This document shows positions 35,985-44,515 of a stretch of DNA of 64,000 nt, one piece after another. Source of the stretch: Wenyingzhuangia fucanilytica. Lineage in GTDB: Bacteria > Bacteroidota > Bacteroidia > Flavobacteriales > Flavobacteriaceae. How positions within the stretch are numbered: the stretch's first letter is position 1; the number at the start of each line of letters is the position of its first letter. The position numbers were made by a program, and so were the translations under genes. The DNA lies in contig NZ_CP014224.1 of the NCBI RefSeq assembly GCF_001697185.1, positions 3,208,501 through 3,272,500 of the forward strand, given 5' to 3'. The notes below the pieces were generated by a model, which had not been told where the DNA came from, did not search any database, and was given only the letters and a program-made list of their open reading frames with translations.

Positions 35985-37109
35985 TTAATTAAAAGTAATC
36001 ACCCCTTTTGCATTCTTACCACTTAACATATCATCAAAAGCTTGTTGTAAATTATCTAGTGTATAAGTGTTGGTAATCATTTCGTCTAACATCAAATCTC
36101 CTTTGTCATACAATGCCTCTAGTTTAGGAAAATCTACCTCTGGCCTAGCAGCTCCATACAAAGGATTGATGTATTTTTTATCCCACTCAAACAAACGCAT
36201 GTCTACGGTAATTTCTTCTTCAATACCACTTACCTGAACGGCAGTTCCTGCATTTCGTATCATGGCCAAAGGAGCAACTCCTAAAGCAGGTACAGCAGTA
36301 CATTCAAAAGCAAAATCGGCACCTCTTCCATCGGTCATTGCTTTTACAATTTCGGCAGCTTGCATCAAACCTTTGTCATTTTTATCAGCTAAAATCACAT
36401 CCGTAGCACCAAAATCTTGAGCCATTTTTAATCGATTTTCATTGATGTCTATGGCTATAATTTTGGCAGCACCAGATATTCTAGCAGCCTGAATAACGTT
36501 TAAACCAACACCACCAGTTCCCAATACCACTACCGAACTACCCAGAGTTACGTTAGCTGTATTAAAAACAGATCCACAACCAGTCATCACTCCACAACAA
36601 ACAATAGAGGCAGACTCAAAAGATAGTTTTTCACTACGTTTTTTTACTACTGCTGATGAACGAACCAAAGTATATTCTGATAAAGTTCCAATATTAAAAG
36701 AGCGCTCAATAGGCTTTTCGTTCCACGTAGTTCCTTCTATGGCCACATGTCCGCCAGGTAATTTACCAGCATGGTTGGCAATTACAGGAGAATTGCTTTC
36801 ACAAATATGTTGATTTCCCTCTTGACATTGAAAACAAGTGTAACAAGGCGTTGCCCAGTTTAAAATTACTTCATCACCAATCTTTACATTTTCTACATCT
36901 TCACCAATTGCCTCAACAATTCCAGCTCCTTCATGACCTAAAACAATTGGCATTCCCCAAGTTAACGAATCGTGATCTGTATGACACAAACCAGAAGCTT
37001 TCATTTTTACTAAAACCTCATCTTTTTTAGGTTGTTGTACCTTAATATTTTCAATTGTAAATTTTCCGTCACCAATAGAAATGGCTGCTTTACATTCAAT
37101 TACGCTCAT
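35985..37109 (-). CDS. Zinc-dependent alcohol dehydrogenase of the methylgalactose-demethylation cluster
   Basis: Medium-chain dehydrogenase of 374 residues. The catalytic zinc ligands are in ASGLCHTDHDS and VLGHEGAG. The structural zinc loop is CYTCFQCQEGNQHIC. The Rossmann motif is GTGGVGLNVIQAA. A homologue beside the P450 system is conserved in porphyran-using Flavobacteriia; published work on Zobellia found it is needed for growth on 6-O-methylgalactose but is not a formaldehyde detoxifier. It lies 15 bases after the ferredoxin reductase gene. Confidence 0.85.
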   Translation of the reverse strand: MSVIECKAAISIGDGKFTIENIKVQQPKKDEVLVKMKASGLCHTDHDSLTWGMPIVLGHEGAGIVEAIGEDVENVKIGDEVILNWATPCYTCFQCQEGNQHICESNSPVIANHAGKLPGGHVAIEGTTWNEKPIERSFNIGTLSEYTLVRSSAVVKKRSEKLSFESASIVCCGVMTGCGSVFNTANVTLGSSVVVLGTGGVGLNVIQAARISGAAKIIAIDINENRLKMAQDFGATDVILADKNDKGLMQAAEIVKAMTDGRGADFAFECTAVPALGVAPLAMIRNAGTAVQVSGIEEEITVDMRLFEWDKKYINPLYGAARPEVDFPKLEALYDKGDLMLDEMITNTYTLDNLQQAFDDMLSGKNAKGVITFN

Positions 37110-37124
37110 CTAACTTAATTTTTA

Positions 37125-38357
37125 CTAGTTCACTACTATAGACTTTAAATCTATTTCTGGATTGACTAATTTATCTTTATCTATAATTGTTTTTGTTTTG
37201 ATGTATTTGGTAGCAAACACATATGCTTTTGCATTGTTAACAGCATCTACCGCCAACAATTGTTCTCCTTTAAAATACCAAATAGAAAACTTTTTATCTT
37301 CTTCTTTTCTTACTACGGTATTATCAAAACCTTGCGACAATCCTACAATTTGCAATTTCACATCATATTGATCGGACCAAAACCAAGGTATGGCATTATA
37401 AACCGTTGGTTTTTCACAAATATTTGCAGCAGCTACTTTTGCTTGATCTACGGCATTTTGAACAGATTCTAATCGCACATAAGTATTATACATTGTGTTA
37501 TAGTGATAACTACAATCTCCAATAGCATAGATTCCTTCTTCTGATGTTTTTGCAGTGGTGTCAACTTCAATTCCATTGTTAATGGTCAACCCAATTTCAG
37601 AAGCCAATTCTGTATTTACTTTTATTCCTACCCCAACAATAACCATATCTGCTTTGTAGGTTGAACCATCGGAACAAACAACAGTATTTTGATGGTTCTC
37701 TGTTTTAATTTCTGTAACTCCTTTGTTTACACAAATTTCAACATTATTGGCTTGATGAAGTTTGGTGAAAAATTCTGATAAATAAGGAGTTGTTACACGT
37801 GCTAAAACTCTTTCTTCTCGCTCCAAAACAGTAACATCAGCTCCCAATTTTTTTAATGATGCAGCAGTTTCTAAACCAATATATCCACCTCCAATTACCA
37901 CAATTTTCTTTTCTTGACTGGCATGAAAAGCTTGGCGAATGTTAGCTACATCATTGGCATTACGTAGGGTAAAAATATTATTAGCCTCATTAATTCCTTT
38001 AATTGGAGGCACAAAAGCCCTAGCTCCTGTGGCAAATACCAATACATCATAATTTTGAGAAGTTCCATCCTCTAAAACCAATACTTTGTTTTCTTTATCA
38101 ACACGAGCAACTCCTAGTCCTAATGCCAAAGAAATATTTTCTTTCTCGTAACTTTCAATAGGTTTTAAAAAATTATTCTGAATACTATCTTCTAGCTCTA
38201 AATATTTTTTAGATAAGGGCGGTCTATGGTAAGGAGTTGTGTTGTCTTTATCAAACAAAATAATATCCCCTTGCCAACCTTCTTTACGCAAAGAAAACGC
38301 AAAATTTACTCCAGCATGGCTCGCGCCAATAACAACGCATATTTTGGTGTTTGACAT
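37125..38357 (-). CDS. FAD-dependent ferredoxin reductase (P450 redox partner)
   Basis: Putidaredoxin-reductase type of 410 residues. The FAD-binding motif is VVIGASHAGVNFA near the N-terminus, the NAD(P)H motif is VVIGGGYIGLETAASL (about 150), and the second FAD contact is EGIYAIGDCSYH. It passes electrons from NAD(P)H to the small ferredoxin encoded 11 bases upstream. Its position between ferredoxin and dehydrogenase genes fits the three-component class I P450 layout. Confidence 0.92.
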   Translation of the reverse strand: MSNTKICVVIGASHAGVNFAFSLRKEGWQGDIILFDKDNTTPYHRPPLSKKYLELEDSIQNNFLKPIESYEKENISLALGLGVARVDKENKVLVLEDGTSQNYDVLVFATGARAFVPPIKGINEANNIFTLRNANDVANIRQAFHASQEKKIVVIGGGYIGLETAASLKKLGADVTVLEREERVLARVTTPYLSEFFTKLHQANNVEICVNKGVTEIKTENHQNTVVCSDGSTYKADMVIVGVGIKVNTELASEIGLTINNGIEVDTTAKTSEEGIYAIGDCSYHYNTMYNTYVRLESVQNAVDQAKVAAANICEKPTVYNAIPWFWSDQYDVKLQIVGLSQGFDNTVVRKEEDKKFSIWYFKGEQLLAVDAVNNAKAYVFATKYIKTKTIIDKDKLVNPEIDLKSIVVN

Positions 38358-38368
38358 GATTAAATTAA

Positions 38369-38677
38369 TTATTTAGCAACGGTTAATTCTACTCCATCAA
38401 TGGCTTCAGAAATTTCTATTTGACAACACAAACGACTAAATTCATTTGCATCATCTGCTAGTTCTAACATATCTGTTTCTATTTCGCTAGCTACCCCTAC
38501 TTTTTCCATGTCTGATGCTGCTACAAATACGTGACAAGTAGCACAAGAACATACACCTCCACAATCTCCATCAATTCCACTTACCCCATTGTTTACTGCT
38601 AATTGCATTACATTTCCAGAAGTTCCTTCTAAAGTTACTTTCTCATTATCGCTAGTAATAAAAGTTATTTTTGCCAT
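38369..38677 (-). CDS. [2Fe-2S] ferredoxin (P450 redox partner)
   Basis: Putidaredoxin/adrenodoxin-type ferredoxin of 102 residues. The cluster cysteines are in DCGGVCSCATCHVF (C-x5-C-x2-C), with the fourth in SRLCCQI. It shuttles single electrons from the reductase to the P450. The P450 gene ends 30 bases upstream and the reductase begins 11 bases downstream. Confidence 0.94.
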   Translation of the reverse strand: MAKITFITSDNEKVTLEGTSGNVMQLAVNNGVSGIDGDCGGVCSCATCHVFVAASDMEKVGVASEIETDMLELADDANEFSRLCCQIEISEAIDGVELTVAK

Positions 38678-38707
38678 AATTTTTCTTTTATAATATTCTT
38701 GTTAGTT

Positions 38708-39871
38708 TTAGTATTTATTAAATTTTACAGTGATTGAATTGTATCCTACTTTTCGGTTAAATTCACCCAATTCTTCAATATTTTCATCTGTATCTACAAT
38801 ATCAATTGTAGCCACTTTGTTCGCTAAAATTTCTAATAAAGTTCTCATAATCTGACGTGCATGAGTAGCTCCCAAACAATTATGTGTTCCAAATCCAAAA
38901 CTTACATGTGGATTCATTTTTCTGTTAAAATCTACTTCGTTTGGATTTTCAAAAACAGTTGCGTCTCTGTTTGCAGATGCCCAACATAAAGAAACTCTTG
39001 TATTTGCTTTTACAGCATGTTCGCAAACCTGAGTATCTTCTGTAACCACTCTACCCATATGTGTTAATGGAGCAAAATAACGAATCAACTCTTCTACAGC
39101 ATTGTTAATCATTTCTGGATTTTCTTTAATGGCCTGTAAAGATTTAGGATGCTCTGCAAAATAAGCGATTGAGTTTGTTAACGCATTGATAACAGTATCT
39201 CTACCTCCTGCAAAAGTTAAAATCATGATTCCTTTTACCTCTTCGTGTGTTAATTTGTTACCATTAACTTCAGAATTTAGTAGTACCGAATACAAGTCTT
39301 CTCCTGGATTTTTAGAAGCTTCTATTATTTTTTCATCAATGTAATTGTATAAAACATTGGCTTTGTCTGCATCTAAACTTTCCCCCTCGCTTCTAAACAC
39401 ATGTGTTCCCCAAGAAATCCACGTTTCTGATTCTGAAAAAGGAGTATTTAATAATAAGGTTAAAGCTCTAGACTGCAGTTTTAAAGAAAAATCTCTTACT
39501 ACCTCAACTTCGTCTTTATTTAAAACTTCATTGACCAGAGTTTCTATTTGAGCTGCTAATTTTGCTTGATATTCTTCTCCATTTGGTCTTTTAAACCATC
39601 CATCTAACAAATTTCTAAACTCTTTGTGTAATGGAGGATCTACCTCAAAAGGAATTTGTCTTGTATCTCTAATTGCTACTTCTGATGGAATCACAATACG
39701 TCCAACTTCATCACCTCCTGACTGAAAGGTTTTCCAGTTATGAGCTGTTTTTCTAACATCCTTATGTCTTAATAAAATAGTAACAGGATCGTTTTGATCA
39801 TCCATGTTTCCATATCCTTTTTCTACTCTCGCTTTTTCAAACGGATCTGAAATTTTACTTTTTTCCATCAT
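38708..39871 (-). CDS. Cytochrome P450 monooxygenase, likely 6-O-methyl-D-galactose demethylase
   Basis: Soluble bacterial P450 of 387 residues. The heme ligand is Cys332 in FGFGTHNCLGATHAR, the I-helix motif is TFAGGRDTVINA and the K-helix ExxR is in EELIRYF. With ferredoxin, reductase and alcohol dehydrogenase genes in the same operon it matches the CYP236A system of Formosa agariphila and Zobellia, which oxidises the methyl ether of 6-O-methyl-D-galactose to galactose and formaldehyde. The family name is from context and memory; substrate is inferred. It is the first gene of the operon. Confidence 0.82.
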   Translation of the reverse strand: MMEKSKISDPFEKARVEKGYGNMDDQNDPVTILLRHKDVRKTAHNWKTFQSGGDEVGRIVIPSEVAIRDTRQIPFEVDPPLHKEFRNLLDGWFKRPNGEEYQAKLAAQIETLVNEVLNKDEVEVVRDFSLKLQSRALTLLLNTPFSESETWISWGTHVFRSEGESLDADKANVLYNYIDEKIIEASKNPGEDLYSVLLNSEVNGNKLTHEEVKGIMILTFAGGRDTVINALTNSIAYFAEHPKSLQAIKENPEMINNAVEELIRYFAPLTHMGRVVTEDTQVCEHAVKANTRVSLCWASANRDATVFENPNEVDFNRKMNPHVSFGFGTHNCLGATHARQIMRTLLEILANKVATIDIVDTDENIEELGEFNRKVGYNSITVKFNKY

Positions 39872-39933
39872 CGTGTCAAAATATATTTTACAAAGTTGAT
39901 GTAATTATTTCTTGAAAATTTTTCTGATATTGC

Positions 39934-39961
39934 ATATAAGTTGAACTATATTAACTTATAT
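39934..39961. promoter_or_regulatory. Inverted repeat between P450 operon and AraC gene (candidate operator)
   Basis: ATATAAGTT and AACTTATAT form a 9-base perfect inverted repeat with a 10-base spacer, in the 127-base divergent region. It lies 63 bases before the P450 ATG and 38 before the regulator start. It is a plausible site for the AraC-type regulator. Confidence 0.45.
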
Positions 39962-39998
39962 ATCGACTTTTAAACCAAAACTGTAAATACAATCTATT

Positions 39999-40850
39999 TT
40001 GAAAGCCATAAAAGAACAGATAAATCAACCATTTGATAGTTCATTCACCATTAATGAATTTGAACAACCTTATTTTGATTCCCCTTGGCATTTCCATACA
40101 GAGTATGAACTTACCTACATAAACAAGGGCTACGGAACTAGATTTGTGGGTACAAATTCAGAATTATTTAAAGAAGGAGATTTGGTTTTAATAGGCTCTT
40201 TGGTTCCTCATTATTGGAGATGTGATAATGATTTTTACCATCAAGAAAATTTAAAATCTCACAGTATTGTTATTCAATTTAAACCTGAACTATTTTTTAA
40301 CAATCCGCTGCCAGAAATGAAGAACATTCATTTACTGCTTAAAAAATCGGCAAGTGGCATACAGTTTAAAAAAAGCAAAAAATATAAAGATGATTTTTTT
40401 GAATTGTTACAAAAAGGAGGATTAGAACAATTGTTTTTATTGTACAAATTGTTAGACAAACTAAGCTTAGATAAAAATCAGAAAACCCTTTCTATTACAC
40501 AAGATTCACAGTTATATCAGGCAAAAGACAGTAAAATATTTCAGGAAGTTATTAATTATATTTTCGCAAATCTGAACAATGATATTTCTTTAGAAACTAT
40601 TTCTAATAAAGTGCATATGTCTACCCCTGCATTTTGTAGGTATTTTAAAAGTAGAACTAAAAAAACATTTACTGAATATGTAAATAATCTTAGGGTTATT
40701 CAAGCAGCAAAATTATTAATAGAAACTGACTTGAGTATTTCTCAAATTTGTTTTGATTGTGGCTACAATAGCTTAAGCTATTTTAATAGACAATTTAAAA
40801 AATATAAAAAAATGGGGCCAAAAGAGTATAAAAAACTCTATAAAGAATAA
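39999..40850 (+). CDS. AraC-family transcriptional regulator
   Basis: N-terminal cupin (about 20-110; FDSPWHFHTEYELTYINKGYGTRFVG, VPHYWRCD) and C-terminal double HTH (about 185-283; ISLETISNKVHMSTPAFCRYFK, ISQICFDCGYNSLSYFNRQFKKY). The start is a TTG (MKAIKEQINQPFDSSF), consistent with relatives. It is divergent from the P450 operon and has its own terminator, so it most likely senses a sugar such as methylgalactose and activates that operon (inference). Confidence 0.88.
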   Translation: MKAIKEQINQPFDSSFTINEFEQPYFDSPWHFHTEYELTYINKGYGTRFVGTNSELFKEGDLVLIGSLVPHYWRCDNDFYHQENLKSHSIVIQFKPELFFNNPLPEMKNIHLLLKKSASGIQFKKSKKYKDDFFELLQKGGLEQLFLLYKLLDKLSLDKNQKTLSITQDSQLYQAKDSKIFQEVINYIFANLNNDISLETISNKVHMSTPAFCRYFKSRTKKTFTEYVNNLRVIQAAKLLIETDLSISQICFDCGYNSLSYFNRQFKKYKKMGPKEYKKLYKE

Positions 40851-40879
40851 AAAAAGCACCTTAATAAGGTGCTTTTTTA
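40851..40879. terminator. Terminator between AraC regulator and aldo/keto reductase
   Basis: AAAAAGCACCTTA and TAAGGTGCTTTTTT pair perfectly. It begins right after the AraC stop and ends 7 bases before the convergent gene stop. Confidence 0.88.
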
Positions 40880-40885
40880 TGTTTG

Positions 40886-41926
40886 TTACGGAGCTGGATT
40901 GGGTTGTAATTTTTGAATTTCATCAATTTTAGTTAATACCTCATCAGATAATTCAACATCTATAGAAGCAATATTTTCTTGTAATTGCTCAATTTTTGTT
41001 GCTCCAATAATATTAGCCGTTACCCATGGTTGATGATTTACAAATGCCAAAGCCAAATGTGTTAAACTCAAACCTAATTCTTTGGCTAAATTTGCATATT
41101 GCTGGGTTAAAAAAGCCGACTGCTCACTATTGTATCTAGAAAACTGAGGATATTTATTAACTCTATCGTTTTCTGTAGCATTTCCGCCCTCTAAATACTT
41201 TCCTGATAAAACACCAAAAGCCAAAGGAGAATAAGCTAATAAACCTACTTCTTCTCTCATTCCAACCTCAGCCAAACCAACTTCGTAAGTTCTGTTTAAC
41301 AAAGAATATGGATTTTGAATGGTTTTACATCTGGTTAAATTATTTTGATCTGATTCTTGTAAATGCCTCATCACTCCCCAAGGCGTTTCATTAGACAATC
41401 CGTAGTGGCGAATTTTTCCTTGTTTTACCAAATCATCTAAAGCAGAAATGGTAATATTTATGTTATCAACCCATTCATTTTCAGCCTCATGTTTGTAATT
41501 TAATTTTCCGAAAAAATTGGTTTTTCTGTCTGGCCAATGCAATTGATATACATCTATATAATCCGTTTGTAAACGTCTAAGATTATTTTCTATAGCACCG
41601 TGAATCAATTCTTTAGAAAATTGTTGAGGCTCTCTAATATATGATAAACCAGGATTTGGACCTGTAACTTTGGTAGCCACGACCAAATCTTCTCTTTTTT
41701 GATCTTTTAACCAAGAACCAATAAATCTTTCTGTGCTTCCTTGAGTTTCTTTTCTACCAGGAACAGAATACATTTCTGCTGTATCAATAAAATTAACACC
41801 TTTAGAAACCGCAAAATTTAATTGTTCGTGTGCTTGTGCCTCGGTGTTTTGTTCTCCAAACGTCATGGTTCCTAAACAGATTTTAGAGACTTTAATATCT
41901 GTTTTTGGAATATGGGTATACTTCAT
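40886..41926 (-). CDS. NADP(H)-dependent aldo/keto reductase, Tas-like
   Basis: TIM-barrel oxidoreductase of 346 residues. Catalytic tetrad: Asp in FIDTAEMY, Tyr in the same segment, Lys in VVATKVTG and His in YQLHWPD. The inserts WPDRKTNFFG and NPYSLLNRTYEVG are typical of the Tas/YajO branch. It is convergent with the AraC gene and cut off from the P450 operon by terminators, so it is probably a general carbonyl reductase, although sugar metabolism cannot be excluded. Confidence 0.85.
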   Translation of the reverse strand: MKYTHIPKTDIKVSKICLGTMTFGEQNTEAQAHEQLNFAVSKGVNFIDTAEMYSVPGRKETQGSTERFIGSWLKDQKREDLVVATKVTGPNPGLSYIREPQQFSKELIHGAIENNLRRLQTDYIDVYQLHWPDRKTNFFGKLNYKHEAENEWVDNINITISALDDLVKQGKIRHYGLSNETPWGVMRHLQESDQNNLTRCKTIQNPYSLLNRTYEVGLAEVGMREEVGLLAYSPLAFGVLSGKYLEGGNATENDRVNKYPQFSRYNSEQSAFLTQQYANLAKELGLSLTHLALAFVNHQPWVTANIIGATKIEQLQENIASIDVELSDEVLTKIDEIQKLQPNPAP

Positions 41927-41960
41927 CTTAATTGTTCATTTTAAGTCATTAAAGCTACAT

Positions 41961-41993
41961 AAAAAAAAGCGCTTCGAAAATTCGAAGCGCTTT
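41961..41993 (-). terminator. Rho-independent terminator of pgk
   Basis: AAAGCGCTTCGAA and TTCGAAGCGCTTT pair perfectly around a 2-base gap, with a T run on the reverse strand, 33 bases past the pgk stop. Confidence 0.9.
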
Positions 41994-42025
41994 AGATTTT
42001 ATTTCTAAAAGTATGTTAACTTTTC

Positions 42026-43213
42026 TTAAGCATCTTGTAAAGCTGCAATACCTGGTAAGGTTTTTCCTTCCATGTATTCTAATAATGCTCCACCTCCAGT
42101 AGATACGTAAGATACATCATCACCAAAACCTAAGTTGTTGATTGCTGCAGCAGAATCACCACCTCCAATTAAAGAGAATGCACCACCTTCTGTAGCTTCT
42201 TTTACTGCTTTAGCTACCTCAATAGTACCTGTTGCATATAAAGGAATTTCTGAAACTCCCATTGGTCCATTCCAAATAACTGTTTTAGACTCCTTAATTA
42301 TGTTAGAGAAGTGCTCAATGGTTTTTGGTCCAATATCAAAACCTTCCCATCCATCAGGAATTTGTCCTCTTAATACTACTTGAGTATTTGCATCATTAGA
42401 GAAAGCATCACCTAATAAGTTATCAATAGGGAAAATTAACTTAACTCCTTTTGCTTTTGCTTTTTCTTCTAATTCTAAAACGTAGTCTAATAAATCATTT
42501 TGGCATAAAGAGTTACCAATGCTTCCTCCTTCTGCTTTTGCAAAAGTATAAGACATTCCTCCACCAATAATAATGTTATCAGCAACGTCTAATAATTTTT
42601 CAATAATTAAAATTTTATCAGAAACTTTTGCTCCACCCATAATAGCAGTAACAGGTTTAACACCACCTTTTAATACCTTATCAGCGTTTACTAATTCAGC
42701 TTCTATAACCAAACCAGCTAATTTATCTTTAAAGAATTGAGCTACAATAGTAGTAGATGCATGAGCACGGTGAGCAGTACCAAAAGCATCGTTTACATAA
42801 ACATCACCTAATTTAGATAATTGCTCAGAAAAAGCTAAATCACCTTTAGTCTCTTCTGCAAAGAAACGTAAGTTTTCTAATAATAAAACTTCACCTGGTT
42901 GTAAAGCAGCTACAGCAGCTTCTGCCTCTGCACCAACAGTTGCAGCTACAAATTTAACTTCTACTCCAATAATTTCTGAAGCTGTTTTTACTATATGTCT
43001 TAAAGAAAATTGATCTTCAACTCCTTTTGGGCGTCCTAAGTGAGACATTAATACAGCAGCACCTCCATCTTCTAAAATTTTGATGATTGTTGGCTTAGCC
43101 GCTTTTAATCTTGTTGTATCTGTTACATTAAACTCAGCGTCTAAAGGAACATTAAAATCTACTCTTATTAAGGCTTTTTTGTCCTTAAAGTTAAAATCAT
43201 TGATTGTTTTCAT
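42026..43213 (-). CDS. pgk: Phosphoglycerate kinase
   Basis: Glycolytic enzyme that makes ATP from 1,3-bisphosphoglycerate. RVDFNVPLD at the N-terminus, LMSHLGRPKG, LLLENLRF, NDAFGTAHRAHAS, MGGAKVSDK, WNGPMGVSE and the C-terminal GGGDSAAAI are all diagnostic. Its 395 residues are standard. A perfect TATATTTG -7 box lies upstream. Not paired with gapA here. Confidence 0.97.
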   Translation of the reverse strand: MKTINDFNFKDKKALIRVDFNVPLDAEFNVTDTTRLKAAKPTIIKILEDGGAAVLMSHLGRPKGVEDQFSLRHIVKTASEIIGVEVKFVAATVGAEAEAAVAALQPGEVLLLENLRFFAEETKGDLAFSEQLSKLGDVYVNDAFGTAHRAHASTTIVAQFFKDKLAGLVIEAELVNADKVLKGGVKPVTAIMGGAKVSDKILIIEKLLDVADNIIIGGGMSYTFAKAEGGSIGNSLCQNDLLDYVLELEEKAKAKGVKLIFPIDNLLGDAFSNDANTQVVLRGQIPDGWEGFDIGPKTIEHFSNIIKESKTVIWNGPMGVSEIPLYATGTIEVAKAVKEATEGGAFSLIGGGDSAAAINNLGFGDDVSYVSTGGGALLEYMEGKTLPGIAALQDA

Positions 43214-43238
43214 ATGTCAAATCTAAGTTGATGGATTA

Positions 43239-43246
43239 CAAATATA
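43239..43246 (-). promoter_or_regulatory. -7 promoter box of pgk
   Basis: The reverse strand reads TATATTTG, a perfect TAnnTTTG, 25 bases before the ATG. Confidence 0.6.
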
Positions 43247-43338
43247 ATGCTTGCTACTTATTTTAAAATTAGTAAAGGATGAAATTAACTAAAACGTTTT
43301 AATTATTATAAATATATAAGCACTGATTATTAAAATTG

Positions 43339-43346
43339 TAAATTTG
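43339..43346 (+). promoter_or_regulatory. -7 promoter box of holB
   Basis: TAAATTTG fits TAnnTTTG, 26 bases before the ATG. Confidence 0.5.
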
Positions 43347-43372
43347 AAATTCTTTTAAAGGAACTAAATCTT

Positions 43373-44515
43373 ATGCTATTTAACCATCTTATTGGGCAAC
43401 AACACATTATTAATCACTTAAAAAGAACGGCTGATACCGGTAGAATTGCACATGCGCAACTATTTGTTGGAGCCAATGGTGTAGGAACTTTAGCTGCTGC
43501 AATAGCCTATGCACAATATATTCTTTGTAATAATGATGACGCTTGCAATGTAAGAGTTGCTAAATTACAGCATCCTGATTTACATTTTGCTTTCCCTACT
43601 GCGGTGAACGAAAATGTAAAAAAACATCCGGTAAGTAAATTGTTTTTAGATGAGTGGAGAACTTTTATAAAGGAGCATCCATATGGTAGTTTATATCAAT
43701 GGTATCAACAATTAGGGATAGAAAACAAACAAGGGCAAATTGGAGTTGATGAAGCCGAAGAAATTGTAAAATCTTTAAAGTTAAAATCTTACGAAGGAGG
43801 ATATAAAATTATGATTATTTGGATGGCAGAAAAAATGAACAATGCTGCTGCCAATAAATTGTTAAAATTAATTGAAGAACCACCTGCAAAAACCATTTTT
43901 TTATTGGTTGTAGAACATCCGGAACAATTGATTAACACGATTTTATCTCGTTGTCAAATTTTAGATTTTCCTTTATTAAGCGAAGAAAATATTGCAGAGG
44001 CTTTAATTGAACGTGAAAATTCTTTTCCTGCCGAAGCTCAAAAAATAGCGCATAGAGCAGAAGGAAGTTATCAAAAAGCATTAGACCTTTTAAAAAGTGA
44101 GGGAAATGATTTAGAGTTTGAACAACTTTTTATTACTTGGGTACGTGCTGCATTTAAAGCCAAAGGAAACGCCAGTGTTATTCAAGATTTAATTGCTTGG
44201 TCTGATACTATTGGAGCTATGGGGCGTGAAAAACAAAAACAATTTTTAAATTTTTGCTTGCAATTTTTTAGACAAGCACTTTTGTTTAATTATGGAGCCA
44301 AAGACTTGGTTTTTTATGAACCTCAAACCAGTGGATTTAGCATAGAAAAATTTGCTCCTTTTATACACAGCGCCAACATAGAAGCTATTAATAACGAACT
44401 AAATGATGCTATTTATCATATAGAAAGAAATGGAAATGCAAAATTAATTTTGTTAGACACTTCTATTAAATTAACAAGGTTGTTACACGCTAAAGAACAA
44501 GAACTAAATTCTTAG
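43373..44515 (+). CDS. holB: DNA polymerase III subunit delta'
   Basis: Clamp-loader stator subunit. The N-terminal AAA+ domain starts FNHLIGQQHIINHLKRT and has the altered P-loop GANGVGTLAAAIA, in keeping with loss of ATP hydrolysis in delta'. MAEKMNNAAANKLLKLIEEPP and TILSRCQILDFPLL (sensor 1 and SRC motif) are typical. The C-terminal helical domain follows; 380 residues is normal for Bacteroidota. It overlaps the convergent hybrid kinase gene by 4 bases. Confidence 0.9.
   Translation: MLFNHLIGQQHIINHLKRTADTGRIAHAQLFVGANGVGTLAAAIAYAQYILCNNDDACNVRVAKLQHPDLHFAFPTAVNENVKKHPVSKLFLDEWRTFIKEHPYGSLYQWYQQLGIENKQGQIGVDEAEEIVKSLKLKSYEGGYKIMIIWMAEKMNNAAANKLLKLIEEPPAKTIFLLVVEHPEQLINTILSRCQILDFPLLSEENIAEALIERENSFPAEAQKIAHRAEGSYQKALDLLKSEGNDLEFEQLFITWVRAAFKAKGNASVIQDLIAWSDTIGAMGREKQKQFLNFCLQFFRQALLFNYGAKDLVFYEPQTSGFSIEKFAPFIHSANIEAINNELNDAIYHIERNGNAKLILLDTSIKLTRLLHAKEQELNS

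Noticed and set aside
40886-41926. Aldo/keto reductase as a member of the P450 demethylation system
   Set aside because: It is convergent with the AraC gene, separated by a strong terminator, and belongs to the widespread Tas-like branch. Proximity alone is not enough.
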